Positions 26,131-35,300 of a stretch of 64,000 nucleotides of DNA are shown here, piece by piece (positions within the stretch are counted from its first letter, which is position 1; each line of letters starts with the position of its first letter). This DNA comes from CAZQHK01 sp964593455 (GTDB lineage Bacteria; Muiribacteriota; CAYSPT01), in contig CAZQHK010000021.1 of the NCBI GenBank assembly GCA_964593455.1, positions 1 through 64,000 of the forward strand, given 5' to 3'. The notes below the pieces were generated by a model that saw nothing but the letters and a program-made list of their open reading frames with translations, was not told the origin of the DNA and ran no database searches. The translations under genes were made by a program, and so were the position numbers.

Positions 26131-28908
26131 TTATAACCTGAAACGAATACCGGTTTGATACATCACATCACGGTCTTCGTCGTCACGCCGCTCGAAGCTA
26201 TAATCCCCGTCAAAATACCAGGCCCAGCGGCCGGTAATATTATAATCAAGAAGAAGGCCCACTGAATGCGTGTCAACATCCACGGCCCGGCTCGATCCGA
26301 ATACTACATCATAACCGAGCCAGTAGCTGAGCCGGTCTTCCGCTTTGTCACGAAGATCGAACGATAGCAGGTATTCATGATCTTTGGGGTTGGTGTAGGA
26401 ACGTATTCCACCTCTCAGCTGGATGTTTTCCCTGATCGAAGGACGGTACCGGGCCAGTATTCCCAGGGCGTTTCTGGAAGGACCCTGAAGCGTCTGGCCG
26501 AGATGCCTGGCCGACACTTGGAACGAGAGGTCCGGCCGGGCATCTATATCAAGCGCCATGGTTATAATATCGGAAGTTGAAACATCCACATCGGTGGTGT
26601 TTGGCCGGGGGGTAACCAGGATATCACGTTTCAGGGCCATCGACAGGAAGTAGTTCCGGTACTGTTTGCCGGTCACGGCGAATCCCGACACCTGGTTTTC
26701 CGTACCGGCGAGATTGAAATGGTTGGTTCCCGTGTTACGGAAACTGTTGGAGTCGGCCCTGAACCACCACATCGTTTCGCCGGGCCGATGCCGGCGGTGA
26801 CCGAAAGAAAACGCGTTTCCCTTGAGCTTGAATTCCGTCCGGTTTAGCGGGAAATAGATCTGGCGGTGTTCGCTCTGCCGGTACCGGAACAAATATTCGT
26901 CTCCCGACCGTGTACGCCGGTTGATGGTAACCAGTTCTTCCGTCTCTTCATACCGCCGATCAAAGGTCGCGCGAAGCGGATTGTAATCCTTGAAGATCCT
27001 GGACCTGAACCTGATATCAAGGTCAGGCCGACGGGATTTGGTAAGATCGTCAAGAGCGGTTCTGGCATCCCGGCTGGCGGGATTAAACTCCAGCGCTTGG
27101 CTGAAAAATTTCTCGGCTTCGGCCGGCCGGCCATCATGAAGGCTGAGTGTGCCGAGCCCGATGAGCGCCGCCGTGTTTTCCGGCCGGGATTCGAGAATAT
27201 GTTCGTAGTGCCGCCGGGCCAGTGGCACGTCCCTACTCAAACCGGTACCGCGCCCGATGGCTAAATATTCATCCACATCATTGCGGTCAAGGAGCCGTCT
27301 TTTCTGTATCCGGGCAACCTGGGCGTCAACCCGCGAATACCAGCTTTTAAGCTGGTAGAGCATGGCCCGTACATCCGACCGGTCGGGGTCGAGAGACCGG
27401 GCCCGCTGTAAATAGTTCAAAGCCGCCTTGTTTTTGTCCAGGTAATTACACATGATACCGAGATCGACCAGCACTTCGATATTGTCCGGTTCCTCCCGGA
27501 GAAGCTCCTCGTTCAAAACGACGGCTTCCTTGAACCGGCCCTGGTAGCGGTAGGTCACCGCCAGGGCATGCATGGCCCCCCGGTCATCGGGCTTGTCTTG
27601 AAGTACCCGGCCAAAATAGGTGGCGGCTTCTTCCAGGTTACTCATCTGTGAAAGGAGATCGGCCATTAACCGCCGCATGAATTCCGGATCGCTCGTTGTG
27701 CCGATCACCGTCTGTGCTTTTTTGAGCGCTTCCTGGTATTTGCCCTGTTTTCTGAGCACGGTGATAATCCCGATTTCAGCCGCCATCAGGTCCGGCTCGA
27801 TTGTCAGCGCCAACTGGTAAAACTCGAACGCTTCTTCATAATCGCCTTGAGAAACGCGGAGCGCCGCCAGACCCAGAATCGATTCCGCGTCCTTTTCATT
27901 TTCCTGCAACAAGCCGTAGTACAAGTTTTCAGCCTCACTGTACTGCTCGTGACGGGACAGGTTATCCGCCCTCCCCAGGTCGCGTTTCCGTTCATGGGTA
28001 AACGCCTGCCCGCGCTGGTTCAAAACATAAACCAGGCCTTTTTGAGCTTCGTAGTCCTCCGGGTCGATCGCCAGCACCCGCCGGTAATATTCGGCGCTCA
28101 TATCGTATTGTTCGATGATACCCGCCGTCTTGGCCAAAAGTATGAGAACTTCCGTATCGTCAGGATTTTTTTTAAGCAATGTCTCGCCGCGTTCCACGAG
28201 TTGATTATAATCACCCATGAGATACAACAGGCGGAACGCTTCTATCCTGGCCACTCGCAGATTAGGCTGGACGGTGAGAACCCGGTCATACAGGGCCAGT
28301 GCCTCCAAGTATTCGTTATTCCGGATATGGACGGCGGCACGAAGCAGCATGGTCTCTACGTCCGCTGGTTCATCAGCCTGTTCTTCTTCCGGCTGTTCGG
28401 CGGCGGAAAGATCCGATTCAGGTGCGGCTACCGGGCTGGCAGCCCGTTCTTGAGACGTAACCGGTTCGGCCGGAACCGGTTCCTGGAGCTGTTTCCAGGC
28501 CAGGTAGCGCATCTGGTAGATATCTTCATATTCGGGGCTGAGATGCCGGATTTTTCTCAACAGTAGTAACGCTTGGGCCTGTTTGTCGATACTGAACAGC
28601 AAGTCCGCTTTTTCAAGGAGTATTTCCGGGTCGTCAGGGTTTTCCTCGAGAAGCACATCATATTCGTCCAGCGCCTCTTTAGCCCGGCCACGCTGAGCGA
28701 GCACGTGGGCCAGCTGAAACCGGGCGCCCCGATCGTGTTTGTTATTCAAAAGCCATTGCCTGAGCATGATTTCCATCCGCTCCAGGCGTTTTCCGTCCGC
28801 ACCGCCGGACCCGGTCGCGGCCCACCCGGCGTCGTTAAGCGGCAAGACCAGCAGGAGTGCCGTCAGAATAAACAGCACCATCAAAACACGGTGACGAAAG
28901 ATACGCAT
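26131..28908 (-). CDS. TPR-repeat outer-membrane protein with C-terminal beta-barrel (paralogue 1)
   Basis: A 925-aa secreted protein. The signal peptide is MRIFRHRVLMVLFILTALLL and onward, cleaved near GWA. TPR repeats fill about residues 45-135 and 170-620 (for example DPEILLEKADLLFSIDKQAQ). The last 280 residues form alternating aromatic/polar beta strands ending in the outer-membrane signature YQTGIRFRL, like YaiO- or PelB-type barrels. A proline-rich linker separates the first TPRs from the rest. ATG 28908 is preferred over the GTG 18 bp upstream, since GGTTGGA precedes it and the signal peptide then starts cleanly. Such proteins export or tether surface polysaccharide or assemble envelope complexes. 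The paralogue at 29458-32088 has the same architecture. Confidence 0.85.
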   Translation of the reverse strand: MRIFRHRVLMVLFILTALLLVLPLNDAGWAATGSGGADGKRLERMEIMLRQWLLNNKHDRGARFQLAHVLAQRGRAKEALDEYDVLLEENPDDPEILLEKADLLFSIDKQAQALLLLRKIRHLSPEYEDIYQMRYLAWKQLQEPVPAEPVTSQERAASPVAAPESDLSAAEQPEEEQADEPADVETMLLRAAVHIRNNEYLEALALYDRVLTVQPNLRVARIEAFRLLYLMGDYNQLVERGETLLKKNPDDTEVLILLAKTAGIIEQYDMSAEYYRRVLAIDPEDYEAQKGLVYVLNQRGQAFTHERKRDLGRADNLSRHEQYSEAENLYYGLLQENEKDAESILGLAALRVSQGDYEEAFEFYQLALTIEPDLMAAEIGIITVLRKQGKYQEALKKAQTVIGTTSDPEFMRRLMADLLSQMSNLEEAATYFGRVLQDKPDDRGAMHALAVTYRYQGRFKEAVVLNEELLREEPDNIEVLVDLGIMCNYLDKNKAALNYLQRARSLDPDRSDVRAMLYQLKSWYSRVDAQVARIQKRRLLDRNDVDEYLAIGRGTGLSRDVPLARRHYEHILESRPENTAALIGLGTLSLHDGRPAEAEKFFSQALEFNPASRDARTALDDLTKSRRPDLDIRFRSRIFKDYNPLRATFDRRYEETEELVTINRRTRSGDEYLFRYRQSEHRQIYFPLNRTEFKLKGNAFSFGHRRHRPGETMWWFRADSNSFRNTGTNHFNLAGTENQVSGFAVTGKQYRNYFLSMALKRDILVTPRPNTTDVDVSTSDIITMALDIDARPDLSFQVSARHLGQTLQGPSRNALGILARYRPSIRENIQLRGGIRSYTNPKDHEYLLSFDLRDKAEDRLSYWLGYDVVFGSSRAVDVDTHSVGLLLDYNITGRWAWYFDGDYSFERRDDEDRDVMYQTGIRFRL

Positions 28909-29034
28909 GTTTCCAACCGCTTTCACAAAGCGTTACCGGCACAAATAGCCGGAAATTCTCCAGATTAAAGTATCACTATAAGAGGGATCATATCAAGAGG
29001 AGAGGTGTATGCATGTAACCTCAATCTATATAAT

Positions 29035-29154
29035 CTCCAACCTCACTTTCCACACTTCTTGCTTGAGGGTGGGACCACTTAGCTTACGATACGGCACTTT
29101 GTATGCACTCACGTCCGGAGGACAAAATAAGCCTCCGCCCGGGTAAAAATCTCC
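29035..29154 (+). repeat. Dispersed repeat, family B, copy B2 (complete)
   Basis: A complete copy of about 120 bp. It opens with CTCCAACCTCACTTTCCACA, then CTTGCTTGAGGGTGGGACCAC, and closes with GCCTCCGCCCGGGTAAAAAT. The GGGTGG block can pair with CCGCCC. It lies upstream of the TPR/barrel gene at 26131-28908, between that gene and repeat A2. Confidence 0.8.
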
Positions 29155-29245
29155 AAAATCTCCGATTGCGACACGCGGCCGGCAGGCAAGAACTAATGTC
29201 TCAAAAATAATCACGCTAGAAGAGAATTTATTTTTGAAATGGATG

Positions 29246-29265
29246 AGATTATTCGTGAATTGTTC
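29246..29265 (+). repeat. Solo right end of family A
   Basis: AGATTATTCGTGAATTGTTC is identical over 20 bases to the right end of copy A2 (29435-29454) and stands alone 15 bp left of A2. It may be the remnant of an adjacent or earlier insertion. Confidence 0.6.
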
Positions 29266-29279
29266 GAATCACAAAACAC

Positions 29280-29459
29280 AACCTGAACAATTCACGAATC
29301 TTCGTCGCGAGGTGAAGGAAATGGCTACAGATACAAGGCGCGTGAAGGAAAAGGAGCGGAAGCGTAGCCAGAGGCTACGTTGAGCACCTTTTTCAAACGC
29401 AACAAAGTAGCTGTGGTTATTTACGAGCCGAAGTAGATTATTCGTGAATTGTTCAGGTT
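29280..29459 (+). repeat. MITE-like dispersed repeat, family A, complete copy A2
   Basis: A 180-bp element with a perfect 20-bp terminal inverted repeat, AACCTGAACAATTCACGAAT (29280-29299) and its complement at 29440-29459. The left hairpin with GCGA loop is at 29300-29317. The central stem CGTAGCC/GGCTACG, with an AGA loop, is at 29363-29379. The central stem differs from A1 at five paired positions, yet every change is compensated. The right end runs into the stop codon of the neighbouring minus-strand gene (29458-29460). Confidence 0.85.
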
Positions 29460-32088
29460 AAAGAACCAACCGGAAACCGGTCTGGTAGTGGGAATAGCGG
29501 TCTTCGTCGTCGTTGCGGCCGTAATAGTAGGCGCCGTCGAAATACCAGAACAGCTTCTTGGTCACGTTGCAGTCGAGAAAGATATCCACGCCGTGGGTGT
29601 CCACCATGGAGAGGTCGACCGTGTCCAGGGAATAGCCGTAGTTAATCCAATAACGCAGGCGGTCGCCGATCTTGTCCCGGACGTTAACGAAAATCTTGTT
29701 GATAGTCATGTCCGGGTCCCGGGCGACCCGGGTCTCAAACTGCAGTTGCGCGTTTCGGCCGGTGGGCAGCCGGTAGCGGGCCAGCAGTCGGTACTCCTGT
29801 CCGGGATCGTCAAAAGACGCCAGGGAGGAGGAGCGGTACGAGGTGAGAAAGGAGAACGACCGGCTGGTATCCATGTCATAGGAGAGGGAGTACCAGTCAA
29901 CTTCTTCCGAGTCCAGGACGGCCGTCCTGAGCCGGGGCTCGAACTCGAGCCGGCGGCCGGCAGCCACCGTGGTGAGCTGGTGTGAAAACTTTCTCTCTCC
30001 CACCGCCAGGCCGGTCAGCTGGTTCTGCTGGCTAAGGAAGTTATAACGGTTGAAACCGTAATTCCTGAACGAGTTCATATCTCCCCGCAGATACAGGTTC
30101 CAGTCGTACCACTGTTCGCGCTGAAGACCGACGGACAGAACATCGCCCCTGACATGGTACTCGGTCCAGTCGTTTGGATAATAGAACTGCCACTCTTCAC
30201 CCCGGAGATACCGCACCAGGACCTCGCGGTCGGGAGAGAGCCGGCGGGTCAGTTTGACGGAAGTTGTCTGCTTGTTGAGTTCCCGGTCGAAGCGGTTCCG
30301 GGCATCGTTGAAATCTTTTCTCCGGCTAGACCAATGCCTGACATCGAGATAGGGGAGGCCGGCCACGTCTACCCGCTTCATCGCTTCCAGGGCTTTTTCG
30401 TTCTCCGGCTGCAGCTCAAGCGCGCGGTCCAAATACCGTTTCGCTTCGGGCCACCGGTTGTCTTCCATGCGGGCTACCCCGAGCCCGATAAGGGCCAACA
30501 CACTCTGCGGGTCTTCTTCCAACACCGTTTCGTAGAGCTGTCCGGTCTCGTGAACGTTTTTCCGCCATCCGGGCACCCGCCCCTGGGCCACAAATCCACT
30601 CACGTCATCGGTCTCCAGAAGAAGGTCTCTCTTACCGGTGGTCACCTCGGCGTCAATGCGGGTAAACCAGCTTCTCAGCTGGAAGATCATGGCTTTTACC
30701 TCGGGCCGGTCGGGAGCCAGGTCCCGGGCCCGGAACAGGTACTTCATGGCTTTGCGGTTACGGTTGCAGAAGTTGTGGTAGACAGCGTTATCGATGATAA
30801 GATCGACATTCTCCGGCTCCAATTCGAGAATCCGGTCGTTGATCGCGATCGCTTCCTCGTACTGAATGTTGGTCCGGTAGACCCGGCGGAGTATCTCCAG
30901 GGCGCCCCGATGGTTCTCTGATAGTGCCAGCAGGTCACGGGCGCCCGCGACCGCTTCCGAATACCGCTCCTGCTTAAACGAGACCCACAGTTTTCCTTCC
31001 ACGACCGGAATAAAATCCGGCTTCAAAACAAGCGCCCGGTTGTAGAGATCCGTGGCCGCGCTAAACTCACCCATATCCCGCCTTACATGCGCCAGCCCGG
31101 TCATGGCCTCGTAGTCGAGATCGTTTTTGGCGATTAGCCGCTCGTAGATAGTAGCAGCCTCCTGGTAGTGCCCGCCCACGGCCAATACACCCGCCTGCCC
31201 CAGCAGCCGTGTGCGCTCGTCACGCAAGCGGACCACCGGGTTTAGAACCGCACCTTTTTTAATCCGTTCCTCTTTTTGTTTCTGCCGTACGAACATCAGC
31301 CCTTCCCTGATCTCGCTGAGATCGGGGGCAAGCTCCCGGGCCCTAAGATAATAGCGCTCACTTTCCTCGAATTGTTCTTTAAGACCCGCTATCCGGGCCA
31401 GCATGATCAGCATTTCGGTATTCTGCGGTTCACGGACCAGGAAAGCCCGGGCCGTAGCGGCCGCGTCATCGTAATTGCCATGCTCCAGATGAAGATAAGC
31501 AATCCGGCGCAGGGCTTCGATCCGGTCCGGTTTGAGAGACAGGACTTTTTCATACAGGAACACGGCCCGGCGGTACTTGCCGGCCCGGGCGGCGGTCGTC
31601 GCCCGGCGCATGACGGTCTCCGGATCTTCCCGGGACGCTAAGGGCTTCGGCGCTACCGCCGGTTTACTTTCGCGGATGGTCTCGCTTTTAAGCGGTGCCG
31701 GCGCCCGGGCGGCCATCCATTCCTGGTAGCGTTTCCGGTAGATTTCGTCGTAAGACGAGTCTGCCTCTCTGAGGTTATTTAACAGGAGGAGTCCTTGCGC
31801 TTCACGGCCCGTCTCAAAGAGGATCTCAACTTTTTCAAGGATGATGTCCGGGTTATCGGGTTCGTTCTTTAAGAGCAGGTCGTACTCCGTGAGCGCCGCT
31901 TCCAGTTTTCCCTGACCGGCCAGAACATTGGCCAGCTTGAGACGAGCCGAGCTGTCCCCGTCATTGGTAGCCAGGTACGTTTTCAGCATGTTCTCCATGT
32001 ACGCCAGCTGCTCGTCGTCCATCTCCTGCCCGGTGACGGAGAATCCGGTCCCGGCGGCAAAAAGTACCAGTACCAGTACCACCGCCAA
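29458..32088 (-). CDS. TPR-repeat outer-membrane protein with C-terminal beta-barrel (paralogue 2)
   Basis: An 876-aa paralogue of the protein at 26131-28908: hydrophobic N-terminus, two TPRs, Pro/Ala linker, about nine more TPRs, then a roughly 270-residue beta-barrel ending YQTGFRLVL. The first codon available is TTG (32088), giving MAVVLVLVLFAAGTGFSVTG, a signal-like segment without the usual basic n-region. Upstream in the same frame RVKISSAL would supply that region but has no start codon before repeat A4 begins at 32124. The N-terminus may therefore be damaged or use a rare start. The stop codon overlaps the end of repeat A2 by two bases, so the gene has a family A element at each end. 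The function is the same as that of its paralogue, probably in surface polymer export or envelope assembly. Confidence 0.8.
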   Translation of the reverse strand: MAVVLVLVLFAAGTGFSVTGQEMDDEQLAYMENMLKTYLATNDGDSSARLKLANVLAGQGKLEAALTEYDLLLKNEPDNPDIILEKVEILFETGREAQGLLLLNNLREADSSYDEIYRKRYQEWMAARAPAPLKSETIRESKPAVAPKPLASREDPETVMRRATTAARAGKYRRAVFLYEKVLSLKPDRIEALRRIAYLHLEHGNYDDAAATARAFLVREPQNTEMLIMLARIAGLKEQFEESERYYLRARELAPDLSEIREGLMFVRQKQKEERIKKGAVLNPVVRLRDERTRLLGQAGVLAVGGHYQEAATIYERLIAKNDLDYEAMTGLAHVRRDMGEFSAATDLYNRALVLKPDFIPVVEGKLWVSFKQERYSEAVAGARDLLALSENHRGALEILRRVYRTNIQYEEAIAINDRILELEPENVDLIIDNAVYHNFCNRNRKAMKYLFRARDLAPDRPEVKAMIFQLRSWFTRIDAEVTTGKRDLLLETDDVSGFVAQGRVPGWRKNVHETGQLYETVLEEDPQSVLALIGLGVARMEDNRWPEAKRYLDRALELQPENEKALEAMKRVDVAGLPYLDVRHWSSRRKDFNDARNRFDRELNKQTTSVKLTRRLSPDREVLVRYLRGEEWQFYYPNDWTEYHVRGDVLSVGLQREQWYDWNLYLRGDMNSFRNYGFNRYNFLSQQNQLTGLAVGERKFSHQLTTVAAGRRLEFEPRLRTAVLDSEEVDWYSLSYDMDTSRSFSFLTSYRSSSLASFDDPGQEYRLLARYRLPTGRNAQLQFETRVARDPDMTINKIFVNVRDKIGDRLRYWINYGYSLDTVDLSMVDTHGVDIFLDCNVTKKLFWYFDGAYYYGRNDDEDRYSHYQTGFRLVL

Positions 32089-32123
32089 AGCGGAAGATAT
32101 TTTTACCCGGAAAATGCAGTTGG

Positions 32124-32199
32124 CTTCGTCACGAGGCGAAGAAAACAGCCTCAGATACGAGGCACGCGACCAAAGCCACCCGGAGGCGTAATGCTCATT
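32124..32199 (+). repeat. Family A copy A4, diverged, cut by the assembly gap
   Basis: Starts with the hairpin CTTCGTCACGAGGCGAAG (32124-32141), in which a G-T pair of A1/A2 has become G-C. It continues through a CAGATACGAGGC stretch equivalent to CAGATACAAGGC, then runs into the Ns. The left terminal repeat is absent. It has the same orientation as A1 and A2. Confidence 0.6.
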
Positions 32200-32299
32200 N
32201 NNNNNNNNNNNNNNNNNNNNNNNNNNNNNNNNNNNNNNNNNNNNNNNNNNNNNNNNNNNNNNNNNNNNNNNNNNNNNNNNNNNNNNNNNNNNNNNNNNN
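32200..32299. other. Assembly gap (100 N)
   Basis: Exactly 100 undetermined bases, the usual placeholder for a join of unknown length. It lies inside a family A repeat, which probably caused the assembly to break. Order and distance of the genes on either side are therefore not certain. Confidence 0.99.
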
Positions 32300-32307
32300 G
32301 TACATCA

Positions 32308-35300
32308 TCATGGACGCGCTCCCATTACCAGATCGAGTCCCCTGACCACCGGCGCGAGCATCAACCTGGCAACACGGCCGAGCTTGGCATCGGTGGCGAT
32401 GATCCCGGCGGCGGCAGGCGAATACCGGTAGTAAAGATGAACCAGGTCACGGCCCGGGGAGACCGGCAGCAAATACCGGTCCCTGACGTTCTTGAGAACC
32501 ACCACCTCGCCAGCCAGCGGGCTGCCGTAAGCCGCGGTGGCGATGAAACAGCCGCCGCCGCCTTCTCCGCCGGGATCGGGGTCCGGGCCGCCGCCGGGCT
32601 GAACCACGGTTATGGTCACCAGCTGGGCCAGGCTCCGGTCGCGGCCGTCGTCCACATAGAACTCGAAAACATAGACTCCTACCGACGGCGGGTTGAACGC
32701 CGGTACCGGCCCATAAGAGTCGTCCAACACCACCAGCGGCCCCTCGGTCTGAATCCACTGGTAGATCAGCCCGTCTTCCGGATCGGGATCGTAACTCAGC
32801 TCACCGTTCAAGGATACCGGACTCCCGATCTCGGTGACAATCTCGTCTTTCAGAATCAAGGCGGTCGGCACCCGGTTGGTCTCGTCATGAACGATCACGT
32901 TCACCCGGTCGGCCAGGCTGTAGAAGGTGCCGTCGAAGGTGCGAAGCTCAAACGTGTACAACCCGGTCAGGGCCGGTGAGAACACCGTTTCAGCCGCCTC
33001 CGGGTCGGACAACGGTACGTTCGGTCCCCGCGTCCTGGTCCAGACATACCGGAGCGTATCCCCGTCGGCGTCGCCGCTGCCCTTCCCGTCCAGGGTAGCG
33101 GTCTGGTCCAGGTCTATAGTGATTTCGCGTTCAGTGATGGCGGCCCAGGGCGGCGATCGGGGCGTGGTGATTATCACTTCCACTTCGTCGGGCCGGCCCG
33201 CAAGACCGTTATGCGTGACGTCCATTCTGAACCGATACACGCCCTCGGACACCGGGTAGAACGACATGGTCAGTCCCCCCTCGGTGAGCGTCGTGGACGC
33301 GGAACTCCCCCTGAGCTGGGTCCACTGGACCGTCACGGCCGAGGTATCTTCCACCCCGAGCACGGCTCCGTCCAGGATCATGCTCTCCAGGACCCGGCCC
33401 ACGCCGGTGGTGGAGATAGCAGCTACCGGGAACTCCTGGGCGGGATCGAGCACGAACACATCCACCGTGTCTTGGACGGAATCGACGACAGAATCGTTGA
33501 CGGTAAGCCCAAACCGGTACACACCCGGTTCCTCCGGCCGGAACAGGGGAGAATTGGCGGTAGAATCACTCAACACCGCCACCGGACCGGAAATCTGTTC
33601 CCAGCTGGAGGTCAACTGATCGCCGTCCGAATCCCGGCTCTCGTGTCCGTCGAGCCTGATCAGGCTGCCCACCCCCTGGACGATATCGATTCCAGCGTCG
33701 GCGGTGGGCACGATATTACCACCCGGCTCGTTTAACGTTATCTCCACGGTGTCGGTACTTTTATCGCCGCCGTAATCGGTTACCTCCACCTGGAACCGGT
33801 ACACGCCCGGTACCAGTACCGAGGTGTCAAACGCCGCTTCGGCCGAGTGCGGAAACTTGATGCTGACCGTGCCCGGTCCCGCCAGTTTGGTCCAGCTGTA
33901 AAAGTTGATGTCGGAATGATCCTGGTAATCGTTGACATCGGTGCTGCCGGTGGCGTAGAGCCTGGTCTCGTAATCGGTATCTGCGTCTATATAGACCGAA
34001 CGGTCGAAACCCGCGTGGGCGGTGGGGGGCGAGTTACGTATAGTCACCGTGGCGGTGTGGGTGCCGATAAACCAAAACGGGTCCTCCACCGTCAGCTTGA
34101 ACTCGTACGTCCCGGCGGCCCGGCCATTGAAGAACGGCTGCTCGACCGTGGTCCCTGAAAGCTCTACCGTCACCGGGCCGGAGAGCTGTTCCCACAGGTA
34201 GGTGATGGGATGCCCGTCGGGATCGTAGCTGGCGGTGCCGTCGATAAACACCACCGTAGCGTCCACTTCGTCTTCCAGCAAGGCATCGGCCACGGGAGCG
34301 TGGTTGTCGGGAGTAACGAAATCTTCCGCCCGGTTACCCGAGGGGTCCTGGATGTACCCGGCCGAACCGTCCTCGTAGTAAGCGTACATGGGAGTACCGG
34401 AAGTGCCGGTAGAATTGCTCAGGGTGAATATCACCGTGTTGTTCACGATGGCGATATCCCCGTCGGTAAGCCCGGCGAGCAGGTTCACCGGCCCGGAAGC
34501 GTCGTAGAGCACCCAGTCGTTCACGTCTTCCTGGCCGGGTTTGAGCGGTTCGGAGAAGGTGAAGACGACCTGGTTCAGGTACCCGTTCTGGTCGGTGTCC
34601 TGCGACTCCATGGAGACGAACACCGGGGCTTCGGTGTCGATAAAGGTGGCGTGGATGGTGTGAGGTTCCATGACATTGACAAACGTGTAACTGGTGACGG
34701 CGCCTACTGAAACATCGTCCACCAGCACGTCGTCTACCCGGTAATAGGTGTCGGGGATGACGGCGAACGCCTGGTCGTTCCCGCCGGTCACAAACACCAC
34801 CCCGGACGGGGTGATGCTGCCGTTATCGCCGGCGGTGGCGGTGATCGAGTACTCGTCGTCCAAAATGGTGTACGTGAAAACGGTGCTGGCGCCCACCGTG
34901 GTGTTGACCAGGTTCGAAAGAGAGATCAAAACCGTCTCGTCGGACTCGTCCTCAAAATCGTCCACCACCAGCATGATAAAGGATTTTTCCGTTTCGCCCG
35001 GCGTGAAGACCAGGGTCCCTTCGTTAAGAGAAAAATCAACGCCGCCGGCCGTGGCGCTCCCCCCGGTAACCGTGTAATCAACGGTGGCGGTAAGCGCCGA
35101 GGGATCGGAAAGCGACACGTTCATGGTCACCCCGGGCACCGTTTCCAGGGCGCTGCCGGTGGCCTGGTCGAACGATACCGTGGGCGGCGGATCGTCGTCA
35201 AAAATTTTGTACTCGTGGGTGGGCGTGATCCCCAGAGAAGCGTACTGGTTCGGGTTTATAAGCGAGATTTCCACCGTCTCGTCAAGCTCGTCGAGCGCGT

